Source: an uncultured Pseudothermotoga sp. (GTDB lineage: Bacteria; Thermotogota; Thermotogae; Thermotogales; DSM-5069). From it: a DNA stretch of 64,000 nucleotides. The stretch is taken from contig CALKJI010000002.1 in the NCBI GenBank assembly GCA_937995655.1, forward strand, positions 62,001-126,000. The letters are read 5' to 3'. Shown here piece after piece: positions 39,179-49,062 of this stretch (position 1 is its first letter; every line of letters starts with the position of its first letter). Both the position numbers and the translations under genes were made by a program. A model generated the notes under the pieces. The model ran no database searches. It saw only the letters and a list, made by a program, of their open reading frames with translations, and was not told where the DNA came from.

Positions 39179-41489
39179 TAGGGATCCACCCCTTTTTCTG
39201 ATACTCAGACCAAACATATCTGAATTTGTCGAGATTTTCTTCAGCACGGCTTACCGGCGTGTACTTCAAAGTTGTTATCTCAAAAGGTTTGAGCTCAAGT
39301 TCTCCACTTAAAGGTTCTATTTCTTCTCCCAGAAGATTGGTCTTTCTTGCTTCCTTACACTGGAATTTGGGCAGAATTTGAATCTTTTGATTTTCTTCCT
39401 TAGGGTTCCAAAGTCTCAAAATTACAGAACCGTCTTCAATGTAAAGAGCGCTCATCTGTACGTCTCCGATAATCTTGAAAGCTTGAAGACAATCGAAGCC
39501 TTGTTCTTCGCCAACCACAGTTTTGCCAATCATAGGTCTGTTGAATTCCTGTGCCATCTTCAGAGGATCCTTCTTCTGGTCAAAACTAAAGCCATACTTT
39601 GTACCGACCTTTTTTGCAAAGTTTTCTTCGTCCCAGGGATCGTACAGGTAAAGCACACAGTAGAGTTTCGATCCATCACGTATGAAACCGTGGTTACCTT
39701 TGTGGAGAAAGGAAAATTTTGCTCCTTCGGTTAAAATTTGGACAAATCTGAAGCTTGCAAAATGGTTCACGATTTTTTCAAAGAATTTTTCCGAGGTCAT
39801 CCAGCTACCTTTGGGATAATAACGATAATGCTCGACGGAGGGCAAACCCTCTTCCACACCGAAAGGGTAGTCATAGCGTAGATTCCTTATTTGGTCATTA
39901 CCCTGAATTTCAACCATCAATCCACCGGCATAGCCAGGTTTAGGCCTTTCAAGTAGTTCAATCTGGACTTCGATCTCTATCCAATCATTAAGCTCTCCAA
40001 AGTAGATCCTTTGATCACAAGAGTAGGGACCTATCTTTGTGAGTGCGCGCACCTCCACCAGATCGGGTAGAATTCTTTTGAAGCCCAAAGGACTAACGCG
40101 CTCGACCTTATGGTCCGCACAGAACAATCTATTGAATTCATAATCCTTACCATTCAGTTCAGTTCTTATGATGCCACTGGGAAAAACTTTGTATTTTGCA
40201 TCGTGCCAATATATTTCTATACAGTCTTCGCTCACCTCTACAGGAATCTCCTCGTAGTGAGACGCATTTATACCGCAAATGCTCAAAGCAGGCATTCTAT
40301 CAATAGCTACGATCTCTTCCGCTTCCTGCAGTTTAGCGTAACCCTTTCTTTCCCACGGCAAAGGATTGAAAACACAGATTTCGAATCTTTTATTGGCCAT
40401 CTTTGAAAACATATCCATGTATCTCTTGATGACAGGGTCAATGATTTCTTGAGCAGTTTTTAAGTATGTTTTACCTATATCTCCACAGAAACCCTCACAT
40501 TCGTCTATATCGTGAGCTTGAGAGATCATCAAGAATCTCTGTGCTTCTTCGATCTCCCAGCTTGGATACTCTGACCATTGTGGTGATAGGTTGTTCACAT
40601 AGGCTGTAGCAGCTAAAGCCTGCGCATCAAGCAGTTTGTTTTCAATCTTCCTTCTTTCTACTTGTAAAGTATTCCCATTTTTGCCAATTGACAAACCGTG
40701 ATAAAGTTCAAAGGACTTGAAATAGATCCGCTTTTGTGGCTTCCGAATGGCTAAAATTTCACTAGGTCTAATAGGTTCGAATTCAAAGAGCTCTTGCAAT
40801 TTCTTCATTTCCTTTTCAATCAATTCTGCTCTGCACATCCATTTTGGCGAGTTCAGCAGTTCTAACCACTGAATGACCACCGGTTCTGATTCATCTTTCA
40901 GAGAAGTATCTATCGACTTTTTCAAATGTTCTGGCCACTGGTGTACACACAGATCTGTAAAAGCAAGGGCGGCTATCTCTGATCCATCCTTCCCCTGCCA
41001 TATGAAGGTTGGTTCGTAAAACTTTGGAACGTACGGGGTATGCCAAGTTTCCTGAAAAAAGAAACTGTATACGTCATAGCCGGATTGTAATAATATCTGG
41101 GGAAGCTGTGGAAAAAAATAAAATTCTTCCTCCCAAAAGAGTTTTGGCCGAACTCCAAAGAGCCTTTCACAGGTCTTGATCCCAACGACGATTTGCTGGA
41201 TATTACTTTCTTCACCTATGAAAAGCGGATAAGGTTGTGTGTACGTTCCCGCAGCTATTTCAATCTTCCCATCTTCGATAGCCTTCTTGAGTCGCTTAAA
41301 AGTCTCTGGGTACTTCCAGGCCAAGTACTCGTATCCTATGGCGTCGAAATTGATCGCACCATTTAGATTGTTCTTTTCAACTAAATCGAGCATTTCTTTT
41401 GTTGAATTCTCAAGTGTACCTGGGCCCCACATCCACTCCATATCTATCCAATGCATATGATTCCCAAAGGTATAAAAGACCTTTTTCAC
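39153..41489 (-). CDS. diverged GH38-like (alpha-mannosidase-superfamily) protein
   Basis: HMHWIDMEWMW N-terminal motif, PQLPQILLQSGYD, C-terminal all-beta region. Confidence 0.7.
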   Translation of the reverse strand: MKKVFYTFGNHMHWIDMEWMWGPGTLENSTKEMLDLVEKNNLNGAINFDAIGYEYLAWKYPETFKRLKKAIEDGKIEIAAGTYTQPYPLFIGEESNIQQIVVGIKTCERLFGVRPKLFWEEEFYFFPQLPQILLQSGYDVYSFFFQETWHTPYVPKFYEPTFIWQGKDGSEIAALAFTDLCVHQWPEHLKKSIDTSLKDESEPVVIQWLELLNSPKWMCRAELIEKEMKKLQELFEFEPIRPSEILAIRKPQKRIYFKSFELYHGLSIGKNGNTLQVERRKIENKLLDAQALAATAYVNNLSPQWSEYPSWEIEEAQRFLMISQAHDIDECEGFCGDIGKTYLKTAQEIIDPVIKRYMDMFSKMANKRFEICVFNPLPWERKGYAKLQEAEEIVAIDRMPALSICGINASHYEEIPVEVSEDCIEIYWHDAKYKVFPSGIIRTELNGKDYEFNRLFCADHKVERVSPLGFKRILPDLVEVRALTKIGPYSCDQRIYFGELNDWIEIEVQIELLERPKPGYAGGLMVEIQGNDQIRNLRYDYPFGVEEGLPSVEHYRYYPKGSWMTSEKFFEKIVNHFASFRFVQILTEGAKFSFLHKGNHGFIRDGSKLYCVLYLYDPWDEENFAKKVGTKYGFSFDQKKDPLKMAQEFNRPMIGKTVVGEEQGFDCLQAFKIIGDVQMSALYIEDGSVILRLWNPKEENQKIQILPKFQCKEARKTNLLGEEIEPLSGELELKPFEITTLKYTPVSRAEENLDKFRYVWSEYQKKGWIPNEDLSDKK

Positions 41490-41499
41490 AGGACACCCC

Positions 41500-43899
41500 T
41501 CACTTTAGAATGAATGTCAATATCATTTCATCAACCTTGTCTATCTGTATCTGGAAAAGATCCTTTTCCACCTCCAAGACTGGTAAATCTGGCTCCACAT
41601 TCAATGAATAGATGGATGGACAAAATACATGAACAATGGAATCTGAAACTTTACTGAATCTTACTCTCGAATGATCCTGTTTCAGAAACTCCACTTGTGC
41701 CGGCTCCCAAGAGCAAGACCCAAAGCTCAGATTCTTATACTCAATACTGTATTCAATACCGTTAAAGATGTAGTCAACTGTCTTGCTATCTTCAAGAACA
41801 AACTGGAAAACTAAGCTGTTTTCAGCTTCTAAATATTTTTCGTTGGTCAGAATGGTACCAAAGAGTGGCTTTTTCAACTCAAAGATGATTTTGACTGGTT
41901 CTCTGGAAAGGTTTTTGAACAAATATGAACATTTATTATCTTGTCTTTGAAAGTCGATTCCTACTTTAGTCTCTCCTATTTTTACATCGTCGATGTGATA
42001 TTCCTTCCAATGCACCGGTACTTTCGGGCTAAACTTCAAAATGTTTTCTTGAGCGTCTATTTCCATGCCAAAGAGTCCTTCAGCAATCGACCACAAGATT
42101 GGTCCAACAGAAAACAATTGATGTGGGACAGCTGTCGTTACTGGAACAAAGATATCACCGGAAAAGAGCTCGGACAGATGTGTTGAACCTTCTTCTGTAA
42201 AAGCTTTGATGGCACTCTTAATTATCTGCCATCCAAAGTGATCGTAACCGGTTTTGTAACAACTTTGGGCTACGAATCCATTTATGAAATGCCAGACGCT
42301 TCCCAAGTTGTAGTTGATTGGATCATAGTGCTGGCACATCTCTATAGATCGAGAACCCCACCTTGTCATGGTAGTACTGTTGCACAATATTTTTACAAAG
42401 GCCTTTGATCTATCTTTATCGAGTACTGAAAGAGATATTCCAAAAGATGGCCATGGTGTCAAATAATCGAAAAGTTTTCCATCGGTATTTACTGACATAT
42501 AGTAAGACTTTTTTTCTTCGCTCCAAAAGATCTTTTCAATCGATTGCTTAACCCTTCTAACCCTTTCATCAAGTCTTTCGCGGATCGTGCCATCTCCTAT
42601 TTTGGCAAAAACCTGCTTTAACTTTTCGAGCGCTGCAAGGTAGATGGCATTAGTATACAAATCGTACTTGGGCCTTCGAAATTCACTTATTTCCAGCGCT
42701 CCAAGTCCTGCCTTGAGGTTTTCTATCAAACCTGTTTCATCACACATCGTGTCGTAAAAGTCTAGAGATTTCAATATTTTTTCTTTCATGAGCATAAAGA
42801 AATCTGTATCATTAGTTCGAATGATGTAATGTGCGCAAGCTAACAAAAACCACGCAGTTGTATCAGCATGGAGAAAGGCAAATCCTTTGTAATTACTGAA
42901 CCAGTCTATCAATCCGTGAGATTGAGAAATCTCATGAGGTATTCGGCCTTCAGAACTTTGATAGGAAGCGTAAAATTCAAGGCTCTTTTTCACCGTTTCC
43001 CTATCTCCATAATCGCACATGGCCAGAGAGTTTATAGAAGCATCTCCCGCAAAAAACCATGCAAACCCAGGCCTTGTAGACTTACCAGACGGTCCTATAC
43101 CTGCGACAAGAGCTTCCCCCAACTTTGGATTTTTGGTTAGGCCTTTCACCAGCGACAGTTTACCCCAAGTGAAGAACTCGTTCAGTTCTTGGTCTGGTGT
43201 CTTTAGTTTTGTGGTTTGCTCCAAGTAGGTACGATAGTAATCCCTCGCCACTTCTATTTCTTCTTGAACCTTTTCTTCAACTCCAAGAAGATCTTGACAA
43301 GCCTTCTTACCCATGACACCGCCGATTATGCTCACAACAAATTCTTTCTTTCCTGCCTTGACTGGGACCTTAAAACTGTAAAAAGTCTCGGCGAAGGCGT
43401 GGTCGCCCTCTTTGGAGAATTTCTCAGCTTCAGGTGTGCGAATCAAAGATGAAAATGAATCAGTTGGTTCTGATATTACAAAACCTTTTATTTGATCTGA
43501 CCAATAGCAATATTGACCACCTATCGCGCCAGGCCACATTAAATTGAGCTCGGGTTTAAAGTGAAAAATTAGTTCCAAGTCAACTGAGGAAACAATTTTA
43601 TATAAAAGAAAACACCCCGGAAAATCAATTGGGGAAAAGATAGTCTCATCCATACTAAACAGAGGATGTCCATATCGAACAGTTGTTGATGCGGGTTCAG
43701 TGACAACACCGCTGACGAGTGTTTCTAAATCAACCATTTCGAGTGTTTTTGACAGCCAAGCACTCGTTTTGTAGTTACTCAATAACTTCAGGGGCCAGCT
43801 CCAAAATTCCAAACCCCGGCCAAACCATCCCATGGCGCAAGATCTTTTTCCAACACTCTCTATATAAAGTCTTGGTCTAACCCTTACCGTTCTCTCCAC
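41500..43899 (-). CDS. six-hairpin glycosidase
   Basis: TRPGFAWFFAGDASINSLAMCDYGDRETVKKSLEFYASYQSSEGRIPHEIS; paralogous in style to 36146-39178. Confidence 0.75.
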   Translation of the reverse strand: MERTVRVRPRLYIESVGKRSCAMGWFGRGLEFWSWPLKLLSNYKTSAWLSKTLEMVDLETLVSGVVTEPASTTVRYGHPLFSMDETIFSPIDFPGCFLLYKIVSSVDLELIFHFKPELNLMWPGAIGGQYCYWSDQIKGFVISEPTDSFSSLIRTPEAEKFSKEGDHAFAETFYSFKVPVKAGKKEFVVSIIGGVMGKKACQDLLGVEEKVQEEIEVARDYYRTYLEQTTKLKTPDQELNEFFTWGKLSLVKGLTKNPKLGEALVAGIGPSGKSTRPGFAWFFAGDASINSLAMCDYGDRETVKKSLEFYASYQSSEGRIPHEISQSHGLIDWFSNYKGFAFLHADTTAWFLLACAHYIIRTNDTDFFMLMKEKILKSLDFYDTMCDETGLIENLKAGLGALEISEFRRPKYDLYTNAIYLAALEKLKQVFAKIGDGTIRERLDERVRRVKQSIEKIFWSEEKKSYYMSVNTDGKLFDYLTPWPSFGISLSVLDKDRSKAFVKILCNSTTMTRWGSRSIEMCQHYDPINYNLGSVWHFINGFVAQSCYKTGYDHFGWQIIKSAIKAFTEEGSTHLSELFSGDIFVPVTTAVPHQLFSVGPILWSIAEGLFGMEIDAQENILKFSPKVPVHWKEYHIDDVKIGETKVGIDFQRQDNKCSYLFKNLSREPVKIIFELKKPLFGTILTNEKYLEAENSLVFQFVLEDSKTVDYIFNGIEYSIEYKNLSFGSCSWEPAQVEFLKQDHSRVRFSKVSDSIVHVFCPSIYSLNVEPDLPVLEVEKDLFQIQIDKVDEMILTFILK

Positions 43900-44608
43900 A
43901 CTCTCTCACTCCTTGATTTTCGACATAGTTTTTTACATCTTCGATATCCAAGTCTATGATTCTCTCATAAACTTCCAACGCACTTTTCAGATCCCTCCTC
44001 ACTATGTTTTCGCACAGTTCTTTGTGATAGGGTAAACCGCGATCCCCAAAATCTTTCAAACCAAGAGGTGAACGCCAAAGTATACCAAGCAGTGAAAAGA
44101 GATTCTCAAAGACCATTTGGAGAATCTTATTGTTGGCTATCTCAAAGATCTTCCTATGAAACTTCTCGTCTACTTCGCCCAGTTTTTCGTGGCTCTCAAT
44201 GGATTTTTCTAACTCTAAAAAAGCTACTTTTAATTCATTGAGCTGTTCTTCGCTAGCATTTTGTATCGCAAGCTTTATAGCTCCTTTTTCTAAGCACCTT
44301 CGAACCTCGAGTAACTCCAAAATGTCCTTTGGCTCATCGGAACATACTTTGAGTGGTATGTTCAGTGAGATGACTAAACCGTTTTTTCTCACCACATAAG
44401 TGCCACTGCCATGAATAGTCTTTGTGATTCCTTCCAGTTCTAAGATCCTTAGGGCCTCCCTCACAATGGTTCGACTTACCTGGAACATATCTGCCAGTTG
44501 GTGTTCGCCCGGCAATTTATCTAAATCTTGTTCCAGTATGAACTTTTTGATGGCTTCAGCAACAAGAATGGACTTTCTTTCCTTGGTCGTGATTTCTATA
44601 CCTATCAC
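43877..44608 (-). CDS. GntR-family (FadR-type) transcriptional regulator
   Basis: LPGEHQLADMFQVSRTIVREALRILELEGI; FCD-like helical C-terminus. Confidence 0.92.
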   Translation of the reverse strand: MIGIEITTKERKSILVAEAIKKFILEQDLDKLPGEHQLADMFQVSRTIVREALRILELEGITKTIHGSGTYVVRKNGLVISLNIPLKVCSDEPKDILELLEVRRCLEKGAIKLAIQNASEEQLNELKVAFLELEKSIESHEKLGEVDEKFHRKIFEIANNKILQMVFENLFSLLGILWRSPLGLKDFGDRGLPYHKELCENIVRRDLKSALEVYERIIDLDIEDVKNYVENQGVRECGENGKG

Positions 44609-44614
44609 CCCTTT

Positions 44615-45451
44615 TTATTCTTTCATGCCTGTTAATGCTATACCCTCAACGAAATACTTTTGGGCTATTAAGAACATTATAATCACCGGTAACATCACAA
44701 CAACTGCCGCTGCCATTTGGTACGGCCAGTTAACCTCAAACATTGTTTTGAAATAGGCAATGCCAACTTCTACCGTACGCATCTTTTCTGTTCGGGTCAC
44801 CAAAAGTGGCCACATGAAAGCCTTCCATGCACCCATGAAGGCAAAGATCCCCAGAGTCGCAAGTGCCGGTTTAGAGAGAGGCAAAACGATCCTCCAAAAT
44901 ATCATGAATTCGCTGGCACCATCTATTCTAGCAGCATCTTCTAAATTCTTGGGAAGTGTGAGAAAGAATTGTCGCAACAAAAACGTACCCCAAACGCTGA
45001 AGAATGACGGTACCGTCAAAGCCCAGTAGGTATCGATCCAATTCAGTGATTTTACGATGAGGAACGATGGAATCAAGGTTACGATACCTGGTACCATCAT
45101 CGTAGAAAGAAACATCCAGAAGACAAAGTCGCGTCCCGGAAAGTTCATCCGTGCAAAGGCATAGGCTACCATGGAACAGAAGAACAACTGTACAGGTACA
45201 ATTACGACAACCATGATTGTAGAATTCAAGAAATATCTTCCAAAAGGCACCAGTGTCATCGCATTCTTATAGTTCGACCACTTCGGTTCATCTGGTATGA
45301 ACTTAGGCGGAAACTGGAAAACTTCCATTTTATCCATCAAAGATGTTGAAACCATCCACAGGAAAGGTATCAACATCGTTAAAGCCACAAACAAAAGGAC
45401 AGCATAAGTTAAAATATTGCCCACCAATTTTGTCACTTTGTTTTTCTTCAT
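44615..45451 (-). CDS. carbohydrate ABC transporter permease, MalG type
   Basis: EDAARIDGASEFMIFWRIVLPLSKPALATLGIFAFMGAWKAFMWPL (EAA loop). Confidence 0.95.
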   Translation of the reverse strand: MKKNKVTKLVGNILTYAVLLFVALTMLIPFLWMVSTSLMDKMEVFQFPPKFIPDEPKWSNYKNAMTLVPFGRYFLNSTIMVVVIVPVQLFFCSMVAYAFARMNFPGRDFVFWMFLSTMMVPGIVTLIPSFLIVKSLNWIDTYWALTVPSFFSVWGTFLLRQFFLTLPKNLEDAARIDGASEFMIFWRIVLPLSKPALATLGIFAFMGAWKAFMWPLLVTRTEKMRTVEVGIAYFKTMFEVNWPYQMAAAVVVMLPVIIMFLIAQKYFVEGIALTGMKE

Positions 45452-45458
45452 GATTCAC

Positions 45459-47588
45459 TCACTCCTCATAGAATGTCTTTCCCATCAATTTGAACTGAAT
45501 AAATGAGGCTGTGAAAATCAGCAGAAAGAGAAACCAGGACTGTGCACTGGCATATCCCATACTGAAACTCTTCCAAGCAGTATTGTATATGTGATAGACA
45601 AAAACATTCGTGGTACCAGCAGGACCTCCTTGAGTCATAACATAAACTGGTGTAAATACTTGAAATGAGCCTATGATAGATGTTATCAGCAGAAAAACAT
45701 TGGTAGGTTGAAGCATGGGCAAAGTTATGTGCAGGAACTTGTTCCAGCTGTTCGCTCCATCGAGATCTGCTACTTCGTACAGATAACTTGGTATGCCCTT
45801 CAAACCTGCCAAGTATATAACCATTTGATACCCTAGATTCATCCATATAGTCATAATCATTATCGACATCATAGCGGTCTTTGGATCTGACAACCACCTT
45901 TGAGGTGGTACTTTGAAGAATCCAAGCAAATAGTTGAGCAGACCAAATTCGGGGTTGTAAATCCACTGCCAAACTATCGATATGGCTACAAAGGAAGATA
46001 TGGATGGCAAAAAGTAAAGTAACCTAAGAACATTTATGCCCTTTATCTTTTTATTCATCAAGAGTGCAACTCCCAAAGATAGAGCCATGCCTATAGGCAC
46101 ATTCAGTGTATAGACGGCCGTGTTTTTCAAAGAGCGCATGATATCTTTGTCTTTGAAAACATTGACAAAGTTTCCAAAGCCAACGAATGGTTTCAATGGA
46201 TCGACCATTGACCATTCATGAAAGCTAAGATAGAGTGAGAAGACTATGGGAATCAAGAGCCACATCATGAACATAAAGACTCCTGGTAGTAGAAAGGCGT
46301 AACCCTTCATCGTATTTCTGAGTATCAATCTGTTTCGAATATTCCTTACTATAAAATCTAAAGCAAAGAGTGCAAAAGCAAGGCTACTCAGGACAACAAA
46401 AAAGATGAGAACCAAATTCTTACCCTGTGTATTGACTCTCAAAGGTAGATAGCCTATCTTTGTCTCTCCAACCTGAAAAACAAAGATCTTCAGACCGCGT
46501 ATAGTGTGGAAGGTCCTGCTAGGAACAAGCTTTGCAAGAGTGCCAATTTCTTTCTTCAAATTGGCTGTGATCACCGTTGAGGAGGATATGAGCTTTCCTG
46601 TTTGATCGAATGCAACCAGGTTAAAGACTCTTGTTAGATCGGACAAATTCTTAGAACTCTTAGCATATTGATCCACGTATTTATGTAAGGATGTACTGAA
46701 ATCATGAACAGTTTCTTTACAAAATTTGTCATAACTGTTTTTCAAAAAGAATGTGATAAATACAAAAGAAATCAGGACCAATATAGAATATAACCTTGAC
46801 GAGAGCAAAGGAACTTTTGATGACAAGACGAGTAACAAACAAACGACTAGTAAAGTTGCAACAATAACTATCATCAAATACAGGGAATTCATTACCTGAG
46901 CTTTAAAATCCGCCACATTTAACCCGACAACGATGATACCTTCGGTATGCCAACCTATATTATCAAGAAAAGGTGTTGCAACGACTAGGTACTGTTTTTT
47001 GTCGAATTTGGCTGCAGTAGAAACTGGGTTCCAAGATGCCTGCGCGGCTTTCAGTAAGTTATCAGAGATTGGTAAATCTATGTTATTTCCGACGTTGGCC
47101 ATTTCTTTCGTAACGTTGGAAAGGAAAGTAAAGGCATACTTGATTTGGTCAGTGACATCTTCTTCGTAAACGAGGAAAGTATCGAATACGAAGTCCTTTG
47201 CTTTAATAACACGAACGAATAATCTAGAATTCTGAGCTATTATTATCGGGACAGGATCTCCTGTCAACAAACTGAACATCAGATCTTCCGTCATATCTAT
47301 AGTTTTACCATCTTGAGTCAGCGGCTTGCCGGACTCATTGACCAAGTAAATATGACCACTCTTTTTATTCACACCAAAATCAACAGTTTCTGCTTGGAAA
47401 AAACTTTCAGTATCTTTTGACACTCTATCTCTGATTTCCTGCAGTGTAACACGCACAATTTTTGATATCTCCTCAAGGTTCTCAGTTTTAACAACTTGAA
47501 CGTTTTTGAGAAAGAGAAATCCAAGGACAATTGAACATATGATAATCAAAGCACATAAATAGATAAGCAAAAAAGTTCTCACATTCAT
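45459..47588 (-). CDS. MalF-type ABC permease with ~425-aa N-terminal duplicated TM/extracytoplasmic sensor-like extension
   Basis: EAA loop YEVADLDGANSWNKFLHITLPML; two TM-ectodomain-TM units before the permease; ATG 47588 after AGGAGGAG. Confidence 0.88.
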   Translation of the reverse strand: MNVRTFLLIYLCALIIICSIVLGFLFLKNVQVVKTENLEEISKIVRVTLQEIRDRVSKDTESFFQAETVDFGVNKKSGHIYLVNESGKPLTQDGKTIDMTEDLMFSLLTGDPVPIIIAQNSRLFVRVIKAKDFVFDTFLVYEEDVTDQIKYAFTFLSNVTKEMANVGNNIDLPISDNLLKAAQASWNPVSTAAKFDKKQYLVVATPFLDNIGWHTEGIIVVGLNVADFKAQVMNSLYLMIVIVATLLVVCLLLVLSSKVPLLSSRLYSILVLISFVFITFFLKNSYDKFCKETVHDFSTSLHKYVDQYAKSSKNLSDLTRVFNLVAFDQTGKLISSSTVITANLKKEIGTLAKLVPSRTFHTIRGLKIFVFQVGETKIGYLPLRVNTQGKNLVLIFFVVLSSLAFALFALDFIVRNIRNRLILRNTMKGYAFLLPGVFMFMMWLLIPIVFSLYLSFHEWSMVDPLKPFVGFGNFVNVFKDKDIMRSLKNTAVYTLNVPIGMALSLGVALLMNKKIKGINVLRLLYFLPSISSFVAISIVWQWIYNPEFGLLNYLLGFFKVPPQRWLSDPKTAMMSIMIMTIWMNLGYQMVIYLAGLKGIPSYLYEVADLDGANSWNKFLHITLPMLQPTNVFLLITSIIGSFQVFTPVYVMTQGGPAGTTNVFVYHIYNTAWKSFSMGYASAQSWFLFLLIFTASFIQFKLMGKTFYEE

Positions 47589-47621
47589 CTCATTTCTCCT
47601 CCTAAAAATGAGCTCCTTCAT

Positions 47622-47653
47622 AAAAGGTGGTGGCAAAAGCCACCACCCTTTTA
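47622..47653 (-). promoter_or_regulatory. intercistronic hairpin/attenuator between SBP and permease genes
   Basis: minus strand GGTGGTGGC-TTTT-GCCACCACC-TTTTATG. Confidence 0.75.
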
Positions 47654-47660
47654 GCTTTTA

Positions 47661-48932
47661 TCAGCGGCCGAAAACCTTGGTTTCAATCTCTTTAACAGCC
47701 CAGTCTAAAGCCTCTTTGACTGGAGTATTCAAAGCTATGATCTTGTCCATGGCTTCTGCAAAAATATCCTCAGCCTTGTACCAATCAAAAACTCTTGATC
47801 CAATTGGTATTCTAGCTGTTGGTATTATTTCGACGAACTTCTTTTCAACACCCCATTTGTCTTGTGCAACGAGCAACTCGTTTGTGGGAATGTGGCCAGA
47901 TAGCTCGATTCTTGCTTCGAGCACTTCGCGTTTTTGTCCCTCTGCTCCTGCCAGCCATGCAACGAACTGCAGAGCCTCTCTTGGGTTTTTCGTCCCAGCT
48001 ATGACACTCCATGCTGTGGCGTATATCACGGTTTGGCTGGACTTCGCATATGGTCCTCTTGGCAACCTTACAACACCAATCTCAAGTGTACCTTCCTCTA
48101 TGTACTTTCTCATACCAAAGAGCGACCAATGACCACTTATGTAGAACCCTATCCTATTTGTGTAGAGCATGTTTCCAAGACCACCTAAGGCGGAAACGGT
48201 ATCCGGTTCTGGCGCTACTTTGTACTTCTTCATCAAATCAACGAAGAACTGAACTGCCTCGATTGTCTGTGGGCTATTGAGGTACCCTGCAACGGTCTTG
48301 TAGTCGGGCGAAATGATCTCTCCACCATAAGACCATATCTTTGGACACATCTGGTAGAAAAATTTCCCAACATAGGCACCGTATTGATCAATCTTGCCAT
48401 CGCCATCGAGATCTTTTGTCATTGCCTGTGCCATTTTTAGAAAATCGTTCCATGTCCAGTCATCGTTCGGTTCTGACAACCCGGCTTGCTTTAAAAGCTT
48501 CTTGTTGTAGTACACAACCATGGGGGTGAAACCTTTTGGAAGACCAAAGAGTTTTCCATCGGGTGATGTGAATACTTCGAGCACGTTTGGGTAGTACTCT
48601 TCAATGTTAACTCCTAAAACTCTCAAGTATGGCTTGATATTCAATGGTACTCCTCGTTCGGTAAATGTTGGCATGTAAGGTGCATCAAGAAGGAAAACAT
48701 CTGGGGGGTTACCAGCGGCAATAGACGCCAGTAAAGCCTGCGTGTAGTTATCTGGGTAGATTTCCGGCACGAGCTTTATGTTTGGAAACTTTGCTTGGAA
48801 AGCCGCGATCTTTGCATTTGCATGTTTGATATCCTCTTCGCCGCCCCCAAAACCAGTCCACCTGAGCTCAACGACTTGTGCCATCATTAGGACTGCAACT
48901 AACAGTAGAGCAACCATGAAGAACCTGCGCAT
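47661..48932 (-). CDS. carbohydrate ABC transporter substrate-binding protein
   Basis: MRRFFMVALLLVAVLMMAQ signal peptide; FPNIKLVPEIYPDNYTQALLASIAAGNPPDVFLLD. Confidence 0.94.
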   Translation of the reverse strand: MRRFFMVALLLVAVLMMAQVVELRWTGFGGGEEDIKHANAKIAAFQAKFPNIKLVPEIYPDNYTQALLASIAAGNPPDVFLLDAPYMPTFTERGVPLNIKPYLRVLGVNIEEYYPNVLEVFTSPDGKLFGLPKGFTPMVVYYNKKLLKQAGLSEPNDDWTWNDFLKMAQAMTKDLDGDGKIDQYGAYVGKFFYQMCPKIWSYGGEIISPDYKTVAGYLNSPQTIEAVQFFVDLMKKYKVAPEPDTVSALGGLGNMLYTNRIGFYISGHWSLFGMRKYIEEGTLEIGVVRLPRGPYAKSSQTVIYATAWSVIAGTKNPREALQFVAWLAGAEGQKREVLEARIELSGHIPTNELLVAQDKWGVEKKFVEIIPTARIPIGSRVFDWYKAEDIFAEAMDKIIALNTPVKEALDWAVKEIETKVFGR

Positions 48933-48955
48933 AAAAACACCTCCCGGCTTTTTGA

Positions 48956-48988
48956 TGCATACTTGTCTACTCAATAGACAAATATGCA
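48956..48988. promoter_or_regulatory. candidate operator, long inverted repeat
   Basis: TGCATA-C-TTGTCTA-CTCAA-TAGACAA-A-TATGCA upstream of SBP gene. Confidence 0.75.
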
Positions 48989-49062
48989 ATCCCTACCTGT
49001 ATTTTATCTAACAAAAATAATTGACTAATGTAACATTAAAGTTAACTTTCCAAAGTTTTGCA

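Noticed and set aside
45466-45972. 168-aa minus-strand ORF overlapping the sensor-permease gene
   Set aside because: Alternative frame inside the conserved permease core; the in-frame product has clear homology.
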